A stretch of DNA of 64,000 nucleotides from Halichondria panicea (Eukaryota > Porifera > Demospongiae > Suberitida > Halichondriidae). The notes under the pieces are model-generated. The model made no database searches and was not told where the DNA came from. It saw nothing but the letters and a program-made list of their open reading frames with translations. Position numbers and translations under genes: made by a program. Shown in pieces: positions 32,700 through 43,192 of this stretch (within the stretch, counting starts at the first letter, position 1; every line of letters starts with the position of its first letter). The stretch spans positions 6,139,566 through 6,203,565 of the forward strand of contig NC_087386.1 in NCBI RefSeq assembly GCF_963675165.1. The letters are read 5' to 3'.

Positions 32700-34028
32700 T
32701 TTCCCAAAAGTTGTTGTAGTAGGAAATCATTTTAGGTGAAAATGACAGTGATCGTATTTCTGGACAAATTTTTCATATCATGTGTGAAAAAATTAGACCT
32801 TAGCCGACAAATTTGTTTGAGTTCCATCGCTAAACAAAAAGGTACCCAAAAAACCTGATAATTGAGTAGTAATCAGTTTGTGTATTAAATTATTCAGGAA
32901 TGTTGTGCCATGCAGAGTTCCCTTACCTTAGCCAACAACGAGTCTTTTCCATCGCTAAGTGATTTCCACAAACGTTGTTTTATAAACCACCACATGCAAC
33001 CACGAAAATATTATCCATAAAATGATTAATACTGCTCAACCACGAATGTTTTGCCCCCCCCCCCCCCCCCAAAATAGTAACCGAATGCTACATTCAAGTG
33101 TACAATCCACCCACCTACATGTACCAGAAAACTCAAAATATTCATAGCGCAGTACACACACACACACACTGCATGTCTTTTACCTTCAGTACCCGCGTTA
33201 CTTTGATAACTGTAAAATTTCTTGTACAATATAGTAATAATTATCTGGCATATTCAGTTGTCTGGTTCTACTGTACCAAACTGTTCCAAGAATGCCAACC
33301 ACAGAATATTAGATAGAGCACAGCTGTGGGTTACTACAGTTGTAGGTCCTATATAGTCAGCGTAGTTTTTCCTTTGATCTCTGTGGTACAATAATTATTT
33401 TAAATGACAGCTGGTGCACAGTGCATCCAGTCTAGAGAGTAAAATACCACAATAGGGTGAGTAGTTGTACTTAAATGTATCTCAAGATTTGCACTATACC
33501 ATTGTATAGGTGAATGAATAAGCTACAACATTATTCAAAAGTATTTCCCCAAAAGTTGTTGTAGTGGGAAATCATTTTAGGTGAAAATGAGAGTGATCGT
33601 ATTTCTGGACAAATTTTTCATATCATGTGTGAAAAAATTAGACCTTAGCCGACAAATTTGCTTGAGTTCCATCGCTAAACAAAAAGTTATCTAAAAAACC
33701 TGGTAGTAATCACTGTATGTACATGCATTATTTAGGAATTTTGTGCCAGAGTTCCCTTACCTTAGCCGACAACGAATCTTTTCTATCGCTAAGCGAGTCC
33801 ATATTTTAGTTTTATAAACCACCACATACCCACCACCTTCGGTTGCCATGGATATATGTTTTAGATCGTTCTTTTACCTACACAATGGTATCAGCAGAAT
33901 TTCTTAAAAATGTTACAATCACAAATTATTCATATTTATGTACCAGTAGAAGTAAATTACTCTCTATTAAACTAAAGGCGCTGTATATACAGTGTTTTTG
34001 TTTTTAGCAAAATAAATCATGTCACTGA
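32700..34028. other. receptor 3' flank blocks, duplicated
   Basis: The array 3' flank appears twice in tandem: about 32700-33000, then repeat debris with a C14 run at 33056-33070 and CA repeat at 33157, then about 33390-34028 leading to receptor copy 9. The first block has no receptor attached. No gene seen. Confidence 0.45.
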
Positions 34029-35118
34029 TTAGTTTATCAATGGTGTCACTTCTGAAGGCTCAGCTGTACTTGGGCTCAGGAAGTTGGGAGCATGATCGGC
34101 TGTGTCTGTAGGTAGGCTGACTCTAGTGGAGGGTGGAGCAGTTCGTAGTCCTGGACCAGCTGTCTCGATATCTGCTCTGTTGGCAAACCTCACATGTCTT
34201 GTTCTACTACGAAAACTGTAGCACATGTAGCCAAAAACTAGCAAAGGGAAACACGATAGAAGAGAAGATATTACTGTCTGTACTATCGCTGTGGCAGGCT
34301 TAGTAAATTCAAAATGAGTATAAATATCCATTCCCAACACAAGCAGAGTAAAGAAAAATAGAGCAAAAAATATTCCTATTTCTTTCAGTACATCTCTTCT
34401 CCTAGCCTCGATTCCAGGCCGCTCTCAGAGGGCCTGGGATCGAGGCTACTCTTCTCCTTGCAATTTTCCTTCTCCATAGAGCACAAAACCATAAAGTTAA
34501 AACAACGTTTCCTATGAAGCTTATTAGTACTATTGCAGGTGGTGGTATGACTACAATAATTCGAGCGAAGTACCCTTCAAAGTTTGGTGTGATATAATAT
34601 ATTATAATACGCCAGCACACTAAACACCAACCCGGCAAGCAATGTTATCATGACAAATATATGTTCCAATAGAAAACACCATCGATCAATCCAAGGACGC
34701 CTTCTTGAGAAACAACCACACAGTTTTGTTACTAGGGTAAAGTAGATAGAGCAGACCAGTATAGCTATATAATCCATATTAAACCGCCATATGCCAGACT
34801 GATGTACACACGTTGAAATTTGTAACAAAAGTAGAACATTGACTCATCTTGTTTGAATGCAGGAATGCTCCAAAGCCATAATGCTCCAAGCTGTAGTGTA
34901 GTGATGACAGTCATGTAGACTATCCTTCTTACTAGAAAGTTAGTCTTCCTTCGACAGATAAACACAATATTCAACACCATCCCAACAAAGCTCAGTGGAA
35001 ACACCACTGAGAGAACTACTGCTTGAGCAATGAAGACATCTGGCAGGGTTGTGTTGATATTGGGAGGATATGGATACCACGAATAAGGATCAGGAACAAG
35101 GTTGCAGTCCATTCTCAA
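34029..35118 (-). pseudogene. 7TM receptor copy 9, several lesions
   Basis: The N-terminus (MRMDCNLVPDPYSWYP) and segments 1-2 are open from 35118. A 2-bp insertion in segment 3 near 34768 ('tagctatataatcc' versus 'tagctataatcc') breaks the frame. Segments 3-4 continue in another frame to about 34625, segment 5 needs a further shift, and a 46-bp hairpin element is inserted after IARRR at 34403. Segment 6-7 and tail sequence (LGMDIYTHFEFTKPA, then the conserved tail) are preserved to 34029. Clearly a pseudogene. Confidence 0.85.
34403..34448. mobile_element. 46-bp hairpin element with 9-bp target duplication
   Basis: Reads 'tagcctcgattccaggcc', ten central bases, then the near-complement 'ggcctgggatcgaggcta'. 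Both flanks are 'ctcttctcc' (34394-34402, 34449-34457), and sister receptors show the uninterrupted 'catctcttctccttgc'. Its ends equal those of the 1.1-kb element at 13687, so it seems an extreme internal deletion derivative made almost only of the two tips. Confidence 0.9.
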
Positions 35119-36462
35119 GTCTAGTCAGCTTAGCTGTGTAGAATATCAGGCACCTCGCTAATTAACATGTGGGCGGAACACAGGAAGTCATGTGCAAGTA
35201 AGTCCTTAGCAACAGAGAGAATCATTGTAAAGCAAAAACAAAAATACACGCGTGCGTGCGCGCATTCCAGCTGTATTGACGGTTGCAATGCGACGAAACT
35301 AACAAACTAAAGCTTTTCGAGTTATGACACAGTGAAGGCTGTTGGGGAGTTTCTACAGAATCTTTCATAGCATCATCTGTTCACACAAACTGTCTATTCA
35401 ACTTATGAGTTAGCCTCGCACTATAAGTAGCTACAACAGTGAAAAGAGCAAGCTAGCTATTCCTATAGTACCGTATTTAAAGCGACACTTTTAAATCATT
35501 ACGAAGCGAAGCCAGAGTTTTGTAGGTTGAAAATTATGTTGAGCGGAAGCAAATCATGGCAAGAGGCATTAGCACAGTGCAGCTTGAAACGCTTGTTAAT
35601 ATAATAACTACCTCTGTAACTGCCTCTACCGGATAATCAAGGTTCTACTGTACCAAACTGTTCTAAAAATGCCAACCACAGAATAATAGAGCACATGCTG
35701 TATAGTTTACTACAGTTGTAGATCCTAGTCAGCATAGTTTTTCCTTTGCCGGATCTCTGTGACTTTCGTTCTACAATAATTATTTTAAATGACAGCTAAT
35801 ACTTGGTGTACATGCAGTGCTTGCAGCCTAGAGAGTAAAGTACCACAATAGGGTGAGTAGTTGTACTTAAATGTATCTCAAGATTTGCACAATACCATTG
35901 TATAGGTGAATGAATAATCTACAACATTATCAAAAATATTTCCCCAAAAGTTGTGTAGTGGGAAATCATTTTAGGTGAAATGAGAGTGATTGTATTTCTG
36001 GACAAATTTTTCCCATCAAAATTTAAGCAATTTATTTCATGTGTGACCTTAGCCGACAAGTTTGCTTGAGTTCCATCGCTAACAAAAATGTACCTAAAAA
36101 CCTGATAATCGAGTAGTAATCGCTGTGTGTACTTATGTAAACTTTACGAAACCATGATAATGTTGTGCCAAAGTTCCATACCTTAGCCGACAACGAGTCT
36201 TTTCCATCGCTATAAAAGATTGTCCACTATATTGAAAAATCTTGTTGTTTTTATAAACCACCACATACCCACCATGCACCTTTAGTTGCCATGGATATAT
36301 GTTTGGACAGATCATTCTTTTACCTACACACAGTATAAGCAAAATTTTAAAAATGTTACAATCATAAAATATTCACATTTATACCAATAGAAGCAAATTT
36401 TCCGTTTTTTACTCTCTACACTGTATACAGTGTTTTTAGCAAAATAAATCATATGTCACTGA
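35119..36462. other. receptor 5' flank, repeat debris, 3' flank
   Basis: 35119-35245 is a truncated receptor 5' flank. 35245-35650 is mixed repeat debris, including a pogo-type right end at about 35630-35651. 35700-36462 is the array 3' flank of copy 10. No gene recognised. Confidence 0.45.
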
Positions 36463-37494
36463 TTAGTTCATCAATGGCGTCACTTCTGAAGGCTCAGCTG
36501 TGCTTGGGCTCAGGAAGTTGGGAGCATGATCTGCTGTGTCTGTAGGTAGGCTGACTCTAGTGGAGGGTGGAGCAGTTCGTAGTCCTAGACCACCCGTCTC
36601 GATACCTGCTCTGTTGGCAAACCTCACATGTCTTGTTCTGCTACGAAAACTGTAGCACATGTAGCCAAAAACTAGCAAAGGGAAACACGATAGAGGAGAA
36701 GACATGACTATCTGTGCTATCACTACGGGAGGTGTAATAATAAAAAACACATTACAAACATCCAATCCAAACACAAACAGAGTAAAGAAAAATAGAGCAA
36801 AAAATATTCCTATTTCTTTCAGTACATCTCTTCTCCTTGCAATTTGCCTTCTCCATAAAGTACAAAACCATATAGTTAAAACAACATTTCCTATGAAGCT
36901 TATTACTACTAGTGCAGGTGGTATGAATATAATAATTTGACGAAAGTACTGAGCGAAGTTTATTACTGCGATATATGTATAATATCCCAGCACACTTAAC
37001 ACCAACCCGGGAAGCAAAGTTATCATGACAAATATAAATTCCAATAGAAAACGCGATCGATCACTCCAAGGACGCCTTCTTGAGAAACAACCACACAGTT
37101 TTGTTACCAGGGTAAAGTAGATAGAGCAGACTAGTATAGTCGTAACCCACATTAAACCGCTATTTGCCACACTGATGTACACACATTTAACTTTGTTGCA
37201 AAAGTTGAACATTGACTCATCTTGTTTGAATGCAGGAATGCTCCAAAGCCATAATGCTCCAAGCTGTAGTGTAGTGATGACAGTCATGTAGACTATCCTT
37301 CTTACTAGAAAGTTAGTCTTCCTTCGACAGATAAACACAATATTCAACACCATCCCAACAAAACTCGATGGAAACACCACTGAGAGAACTACTGCTTGAG
37401 CAATGAAGACATCTGGTAGGGTTGTGTTGATGTTGGGATATGGATAACTCCACGGATAAGAACCAGGATCAAGATAGCTGCACTCCATTCTCAC
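36463..37494 (-). CDS. 7TM receptor copy 10 (intact)
   Basis: Intact 343-residue, intronless member. Ectodomain LDPGSYPWSYPYPNINTTLPD-like with one sequon, then seven hydrophobic segments and the invariant basic loops. The third extracellular loop (DVCNVFFIITPPV) is close to that of frameshifted copy 8, so these two are probably the closest relatives. The tail differs slightly from sisters (RAGIETGGLG for RADIETAGPG), suggesting it escaped homogenisation. Recurrent 5' flank at 37495-37900. Confidence 0.85.
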   Translation of the reverse strand: MRMECSYLDPGSYPWSYPYPNINTTLPDVFIAQAVVLSVVFPSSFVGMVLNIVFICRRKTNFLVRRIVYMTVITTLQLGALWLWSIPAFKQDESMFNFCNKVKCVYISVANSGLMWVTTILVCSIYFTLVTKLCGCFSRRRPWSDRSRFLLEFIFVMITLLPGLVLSVLGYYTYIAVINFAQYFRQIIIFIPPALVVISFIGNVVLTIWFCTLWRRQIARRRDVLKEIGIFFALFFFTLFVFGLDVCNVFFIITPPVVIAQIVMSSPLSCFPLLVFGYMCYSFRSRTRHVRFANRAGIETGGLGLRTAPPSTRVSLPTDTADHAPNFLSPSTAEPSEVTPLMN

Positions 37495-38389
37495 AAACTT
37501 TCAAGTCAGCTTACATGTAGCTGTGTATAGTATAGATTCCAAGTATTATAGGCACCTCGCTAATTAGATTCATAGCCGGAACACAGGAAGTCATAAATTA
37601 TGTACATTCTCTGTTGCTTAGGAGCACAACAAAGCAAACAAAAATACACAACCAAGGCGTTTCATGCCTGTTTCGTGGGGCTCGTTTTACAGCCCGAAAT
37701 CCACGTGGTGTATTTAATAGATACTGCATAGCAGCCGGTTGTCTGTAATCAGTGGACTAGACTAGAATGGATTGCTGGAATGACTTTTTGATCGTTCTGC
37801 GTATGCACAGTATGTGATTGTATTTTGCTATTTATAAGCGTAGCCACATGAGAGATACGGTAAAGAGCTGGCTGTGTGGTCGCTATACTTTTAGAGGTTA
37901 GAATAGATCCCATAATTGAGGGTCGCTTTAAATCGAATAAGTATACAGTAGCCATTTCTTAACCTCTTGTAGACACACCCCTTATTCCTGTATATCTACT
38001 GCGCATGCGCACTCAACCCCATATGTGGTATTTCCTTTCATAAGGTCCTGGTAATCCACGATGCTACCATACATAAGTCTTACAAACTGATTTTCTACAT
38101 TATTGTTATACTAAACCACTAATACTTTTTGAACGATAGCAAATCATGGCGAGAGGCATTAGCACAGCGTAGCTTGCTACTCTCGTTAATAATAATAACT
38201 GCATGTGTCCATTAAGTTCATGTTTACTTGTACTTCCTATTATAATAGCGTACGTCAGTTACCACAATTTTCATTGGTGCACATTTTCATATGAAATTTC
38301 AGAATAGTGACGTAAAACCTATTGCATATAATAATTTATTTTCAGTATGAAAATGCCCACTACACGTTACTCTGTATTAATTGCCTCAG
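37495..38389. other. receptor 5' flank and duplicated INTS11 intron end
   Basis: 37495-37870 is the receptor upstream block. 37880-38389 corresponds to 15850-16057 of copy A ('cttttagaggt', 'agatcccataatt', 'gacctcttgtagacac' type words), so the duplication extends from the receptor array through to INTS11. Confidence 0.5.
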
Positions 38390-39149
38390 GCTGCTCCTAA
38401 GAACGTGATGCTGGTTCATGGAGAGGCGTCCAAAATGGAATTCCTCAAACAAAAAGTGATGAAGGAATTTGGTGTTAACTGCTTCATGCCGGCCAACGGG
38501 GAAACAGTGACCATTAAGACTCCGCCCACAATACCGGCTGACATGTCACGCCTCCTCTTCAAGAAAACTCTAGAATCTTGTTATAGTAAGTGAACATTAT
38601 TTTGTTGCCCCTCCCCCTGAATTTTGATGACGCGTAATAATTGGGTAAGGAGCTGTATCTAATTAATGGTATGTCTTATGTACAGGTCCGGATGCTAAGA
38701 GAATTTGTCCCTCCCCCAGCGTTGCCCCAGTAACAGGCCTGTTGGTGATGAAAAATGATGTAAGTTTTTAGTGATTGATCATTCAATTAATTATATATTT
38801 TTCTCACACCCTCCAGTCTATCCGAATGTTGGATAGCTCTGAGTCAATGTCTGAGGTTGGCCTCACTGCCCACACCCTCACAATCTCCACCACCCTCACA
38901 GTCGAGGACCACGCCCACACACCTGCTCACTTTGTCGATCAACTCGCTCAAGTGACGGCCAAATTGCTACCTGACCATGTCATCAGTTGTCATGACAACA
39001 CTGTGGCTCTCTCGGGAACGTCTGTTACCATCGAAGTTGTGAATTTTGAACCCAACCCTGAGATGCTCGCTAATTGGAATATAGAGGATGATAGCCTCGG
39101 AGAGTTCGTATGCTCCTCTCTACGCAGGAACTTGCCTCGACTATTATGA
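38390..39149 (+). CDS. INTS11: INTS11 C-terminal exons, copy B
   Basis: Exons 38390-38585, 38686-38759 and 38817-39149 encode the same 200-residue INTS11 C-terminal region as copy A. Only a few residues differ, for example Phe for Tyr in NCFMPANGE and Ala for Val in [13 protein letters not shown]11 is the RNA endonuclease of the Integrator complex; this end forms the dimerisation region with INTS9 in studied animals. The exon chain upstream on the same strand is the degenerate set at 26486-27628, whose last donor fits in phase, with three antisense receptor copies in between. The open frame is intact here, but with a degenerate upstream part this copy may be a pseudogene 3' end. Confidence 0.8.
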
Positions 39150-39447
39150 ACATTTAATTAATTCTGCATGCTAGCTAGTGTAATAATCTTATTATACATA
39201 ATTACATAATTATAATTATATACTAATAATATACATTTATCAAAAATTAATCAATTATTTTTTTCAACATCAACAATGGAATTTTAATGGGGTTGACACA
39301 GTTAGTTGACACAATTAATATAATAATTATTATATAATACATAAAACAGTCCGCTGTATACCAGCTGGAGTGTGCATGAAGTGAGATATAAAACAGAGGG
39401 AGGATGCTCTAAAAGTGCATATGCTACTGACACAACTAGTCGAGTCT

Positions 39448-41901
39448 CTATGGTTCCTGATGTACGAGCAGCTCCACCTCTTCCTGCACGGTCAGCTGTC
39501 CCTTGGTGGGGTCATCCTCCACACCCAGCCCTCTGTCACCACCACCTAGCATGAGCCGTTGGGCACCTGCAGACGACCACATCTGACCTGAAGGGGGTGG
39601 GGGGCAGGTATAAGATAATATAGAAAAGGGGAGACACATGTTATAAGAGTGAATTGTGTACATGTATATAGAAACGCAGCAGATGTTGTGTACAGTCTGT
39701 TTTAATGTTATGTGAAAAGTAAAAGTAAACGATGTCACCACGCAAGCATAACACAACGTTCAATTTCTAACAAGAATGCAACCAAACAATAACAGAAAGC
39801 GCACATCAGCTGGGTATTTGTATGTGTTTAAGCCAGTATGACCACTTTTGTAGCATTAGCACATTTATCTACAAAGAAATAACCACCCCCTAGTTTCAGT
39901 TGTCTACAAGGAAATGACCACACCCCCTACCTGCACTGTTATGGTCCTGCTGTGTGGACTGAGCGCTCACGCTGACTTGTAGCAGGCTATCCCCCAGGGC
40001 ACTCGTGTATACCGTCTCCTCCGTGCTCACAGACCCAGCCAGTTCATCTGCTCTCGCTAGCTCAACTGTCGGATGGTTCGCAGGCGACTGGTTTTCCACA
40101 TTTGTTGTCCCCATAGTAATGGACTCTGACCTTTGCTCGTCCGATTTATCGAGCGTAGTGTCGGCACTACTCGGGTTGGTTTCGTTTGCAATATGTTGGA
40201 GCAGGAGGGCTTGTAGTTGCTGTAGCTGTTGCAACTGTTGCAAATGGGATTGCTGTGACTGAGTATCGGTCTCTTGGGCTTGTTGCTGACTCAGCAGTTG
40301 TTGCTGCTGCTGTAGAAGTAGTAGAGCTTGCAGCTGTGTGAGCTGGGCCTGCTGTAGTTGCTGCTGGGTGGAGTTGTTGTCCTTGGTGGGGGAGACTTGC
40401 TGTTGGAGGTGTTGCAAGATGGCCGTCTGAGCGGAGACAGTCTGCTGTCTGAGTAAAGCATCCTCCTCATTATTAGAGTTGGTCTGTATGCAGGGAGGGA
40501 TAGTGACCACAAAGTACAGGAACAATTCGTAAATTATTAGCAAAATATGCACATGGAAAGCTGCCAAAATGTACACAGTGGTTTAATCATAACTATTGTT
40601 ATGTGTCGTGCTAATAGGGTAAAGGACACGTACGTACGTACAAACAAAGTACATTGATCACAGAGATAGTGTACCAGCTAGTATACCAGCTAGTGTACCA
40701 GCTACATGTGTATTATACCAGCTAGTATACCAGCTAGTGTACCTGGTTGAGCAGCATGCTTGTGGCTGAGGCCAGGGCGTTACCAGAGCCCATTCCCTGC
40801 AAGTGGAGCAACAGAGCCTGACAGAACTGGTCCAACGAGTTAGGCCCATCGTAGAGCATCTTGTTATGGATGGCCCACGTGGTGAGGTCGTTGGCCCATT
40901 CCCGTTTGCCCATGTTCATATCTAGGTTCCCCGTACTTCTGTTCATACCACCCTGAGTCTGAAATCTTTGCACGTAGTCAATTGTCATTTCAAGTATTTC
41001 GGCTTTGTCAAGTTTTTTCGAGCCATATTGACGACAATCTGGTACGAGGGTCTTCAAGGTTTCCAAACAAGAGTTGATACGATCACGACGTTTCTTCTCA
41101 ATGGTCTTGTGGGAATCGAGGTAGTTCTAATACAATGAAAAATAAGTAATATTGAAACATACACACACACTCTCCGTATAATACATATCATGTTGTGTGT
41201 GCTGTTGTACACGTATTATTGTATCTTAGCAACAATGGGGAGGTAACTCATGAATAATGTTACTGTGAGACAATAAATATAAGTAGCCATGTTTTCATAA
41301 TGATAATCACATACACATGTATATACCCTGGATTTTTTCCGAGGGAGGTCCATAAGAGAATCAGACATTGCATTGAGAATAGGAGATCCTGCGGCGGACT
41401 GAAGCAGCTGCTCTGCCGTAGCTCTGAACAGATGAATACAAAAACAATTATGAGGAAAGTTTTAGGAATTAAACTGTGTGTTGAAGAATGAGTGGTACTT
41501 ACACAGTGAGTTCAGCTTGTGTGTGAGAGCGTTTCATACCCATACCCACTGATGTCCCGCCAGGTGAGGGTGGTCCCACGGGAATAGTGATGAGGGTACC
41601 TGAGTGCATCGAGGCAAGCGCGACCGGGTCAATCGACTGTGTCTCGATCTGCACCTAGAGTAGGGAAGAGAGCCTGATCACAATATGCAACGACACAATA
41701 ATTACGTAACGAACGAACGAACGGACGGATGGATCTACTTGCCTCAGTGGAAGGAACGAGAACGTCTTGTGCATGTGTGACCATCAGGTGTGTGTCCCCA
41801 GCCAGTAGGCTAGCTACAGAAGAATTGACCCTGAGGCTCTCGACAACTTCGACAGTTTCATCGACAACATTGTCGGGGCTGACTTCCACACTGATATCCA
41901 T
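39448..41901 (-). CDS. HES/HEY-like bHLH transcription factor
   Basis: Six exons (41901-41743, 41654-41503, 41423-41327, 41126-40743, 40483-39931, 39587-39448) join in frame to 494 residues. The fourth exon carries a basic helix-loop-helix: HKTIEKKRRDRINSCLETLK, loop, then GSKKLDKAEILEMTIDYVQ. The E-K-K-R-R-x-R-I-N basic region and KLDKAEIL helix 2 are typical of HES/HEY-type factors. It is followed by an Orange-like stretch (WAIHNKMLYDG...QALLLHLQ). Exon 5 is rich in Gln and Leu (QQQLQQAQLTQLQALLLLQ), then acidic/Ser-rich. No WRPW or YRPW end is visible. Intron 1 uses a GC donor (GAG|gcaagt). It would act in the nucleus as a DNA-binding regulator; exact orthology is uncertain. The 3' end is duplicated at 17048 and 26314. 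Confidence 0.8.
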
Positions 41902-42304
41902 GTAGGGGTCAGGTATTTATACAAAAGGGTTGTGATCCAAACACCAGGAGGTGCTGGGCTTCAGTAGCCCCTGAAATGGAGTTGTCTACACCAATTAACC
42001 AAAATTAGCTCTAAGGTACGTCTATCTTCAAGAATATTTGCCGCCACAGACTTAAACGGTATCTTGTCTCCTGATCTCACGTGTACTCATGTGCAGAAAG
42101 AAAGCAGCCATCTTGATCTTGTCTCTTTGAACTGTGAAAGAGAACCACGCCCATCAAATTTAACACCTCAAGAATCCGGAAATCTGCCACGCCCAGCAAA
42201 TTTCACTCCGAATACGGAAATATCAAGAATACGGAAATCTGATATTATTGTGTAATGATCATTTCCTTATCAGCTCCACCCATTCATGCAAGACCAGAGC
42301 TGCT
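41902..42304. promoter_or_regulatory. head-to-head intergenic region, bHLH / SYCE2-like
   Basis: 403 bp between divergent start codons. Contains two copies of a short word group ('ccacgcccatcaaattt', 'ccacgcccagcaaattt') and 'aatacggaaat' pairs near 42150-42240. No gene. Bidirectional promoter use is inferred from layout only. Confidence 0.45.
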
Positions 42305-42885
42305 ATGGAGACTTCCCAGCCAAATGAAGACTCTCAGGCTGCTCCCAATGAAGTGGAGGAGCCACCAAAGCATGGGGAGCAAGCAAAGTAGGTGATGGGG
42401 TGGGTAACTGTAAGGGAGTTCTCTTGATACAAGTAAATTATTTGTTCTTGCAGAGTGATGAATCCTCTTCCCTCCTCTCAAGCTGCATTCTTGAATAGCA
42501 ATATAGAAAACATCATCAGTGCCATCAATGACAAGAGAAAGAGAGATATTTCTCTTCTTGCAGGTGAAATACCCCCCCCCCATGCCCACACACACACACA
42601 CTTTTATGGCCACACAGATTTCAAAAGTGACCTAGAGATGCAGTGTGCAGCTGCTTATTCCTTGATGGAGAGCACAATATACAGTACCTATGAGCAGACA
42701 AACACAGTGATGGAGGGCAAGCTGCAGGAGCTACTTCAAGTCATAGAGAGAATCAGTGCGTCCATGAGAATCATACAAGCTGCCTTTATATTTATTATCC
42801 TCTCTCCTTCCCAGATCTGTTGGAGTCTGAGCTGACAGAGTTCAAGTCTGCGTTCTCTGCACTATACTCCGATATTCATGCATAA
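42305..42885 (+). CDS. SYCE2: SYCE2-like synaptonemal complex central element protein
   Basis: Four exons (42305-42387, 42454-42563, 42618-42755, 42815-42885) join in frame to 133 residues. After a Glu/Pro-rich start, the product is a coiled coil whose order of motifs matches SYCE2: a FLNSNIENIISAINDKRKRD segment (compare the family's IDNINKSRQKDH-type helix), LMESTIYSTYEQTNTVMEGKL, and a final LLESELTEFK...ALYSDI (family ELK...VYKDL). SYCE2 with TEX12 polymerises along the midline of the synaptonemal complex between paired meiotic chromosomes. The protein is shorter than vertebrate SYCE2 at both ends. Recognition rests on pattern, not on a computed alignment. Confidence 0.65.
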
Positions 42886-43192
42886 CTCAAGAACATTGAT
42901 TATTGCTATCAATTTTATTGCTATTATTTATCTTGTTACTATAATTATACCCACCAATTAGCAATAATAATTGATGTTGCAGACAGCTCAATTACAGTAC
43001 AATGCATATTTATATAACATTTTACCAAGATGGCATGATTGTAGGTATGTAAATTTTATGCTCAAAAGACATGCAACAATCTATATCACACTGGTGCAGG
43101 AATTAAGTCATATTTCAAAACCGTGAGCAGTGCTGTAATGAATGACGTTATACAAATTAATTATAGAAACATGAACAATTGAATAACAACAT
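42886..43192. other. tail-to-tail spacer
   Basis: AT-rich 307-bp spacer between convergent gene ends, probably both 3' UTRs. Nothing else seen. Confidence 0.5.

Noticed and set aside
40005..40512. Ser/Cys-rich frames across the Gln-rich bHLH exon
   Set aside because: Antisense or shifted readings of CAG/CTG-rich sequence in the bHLH exon.
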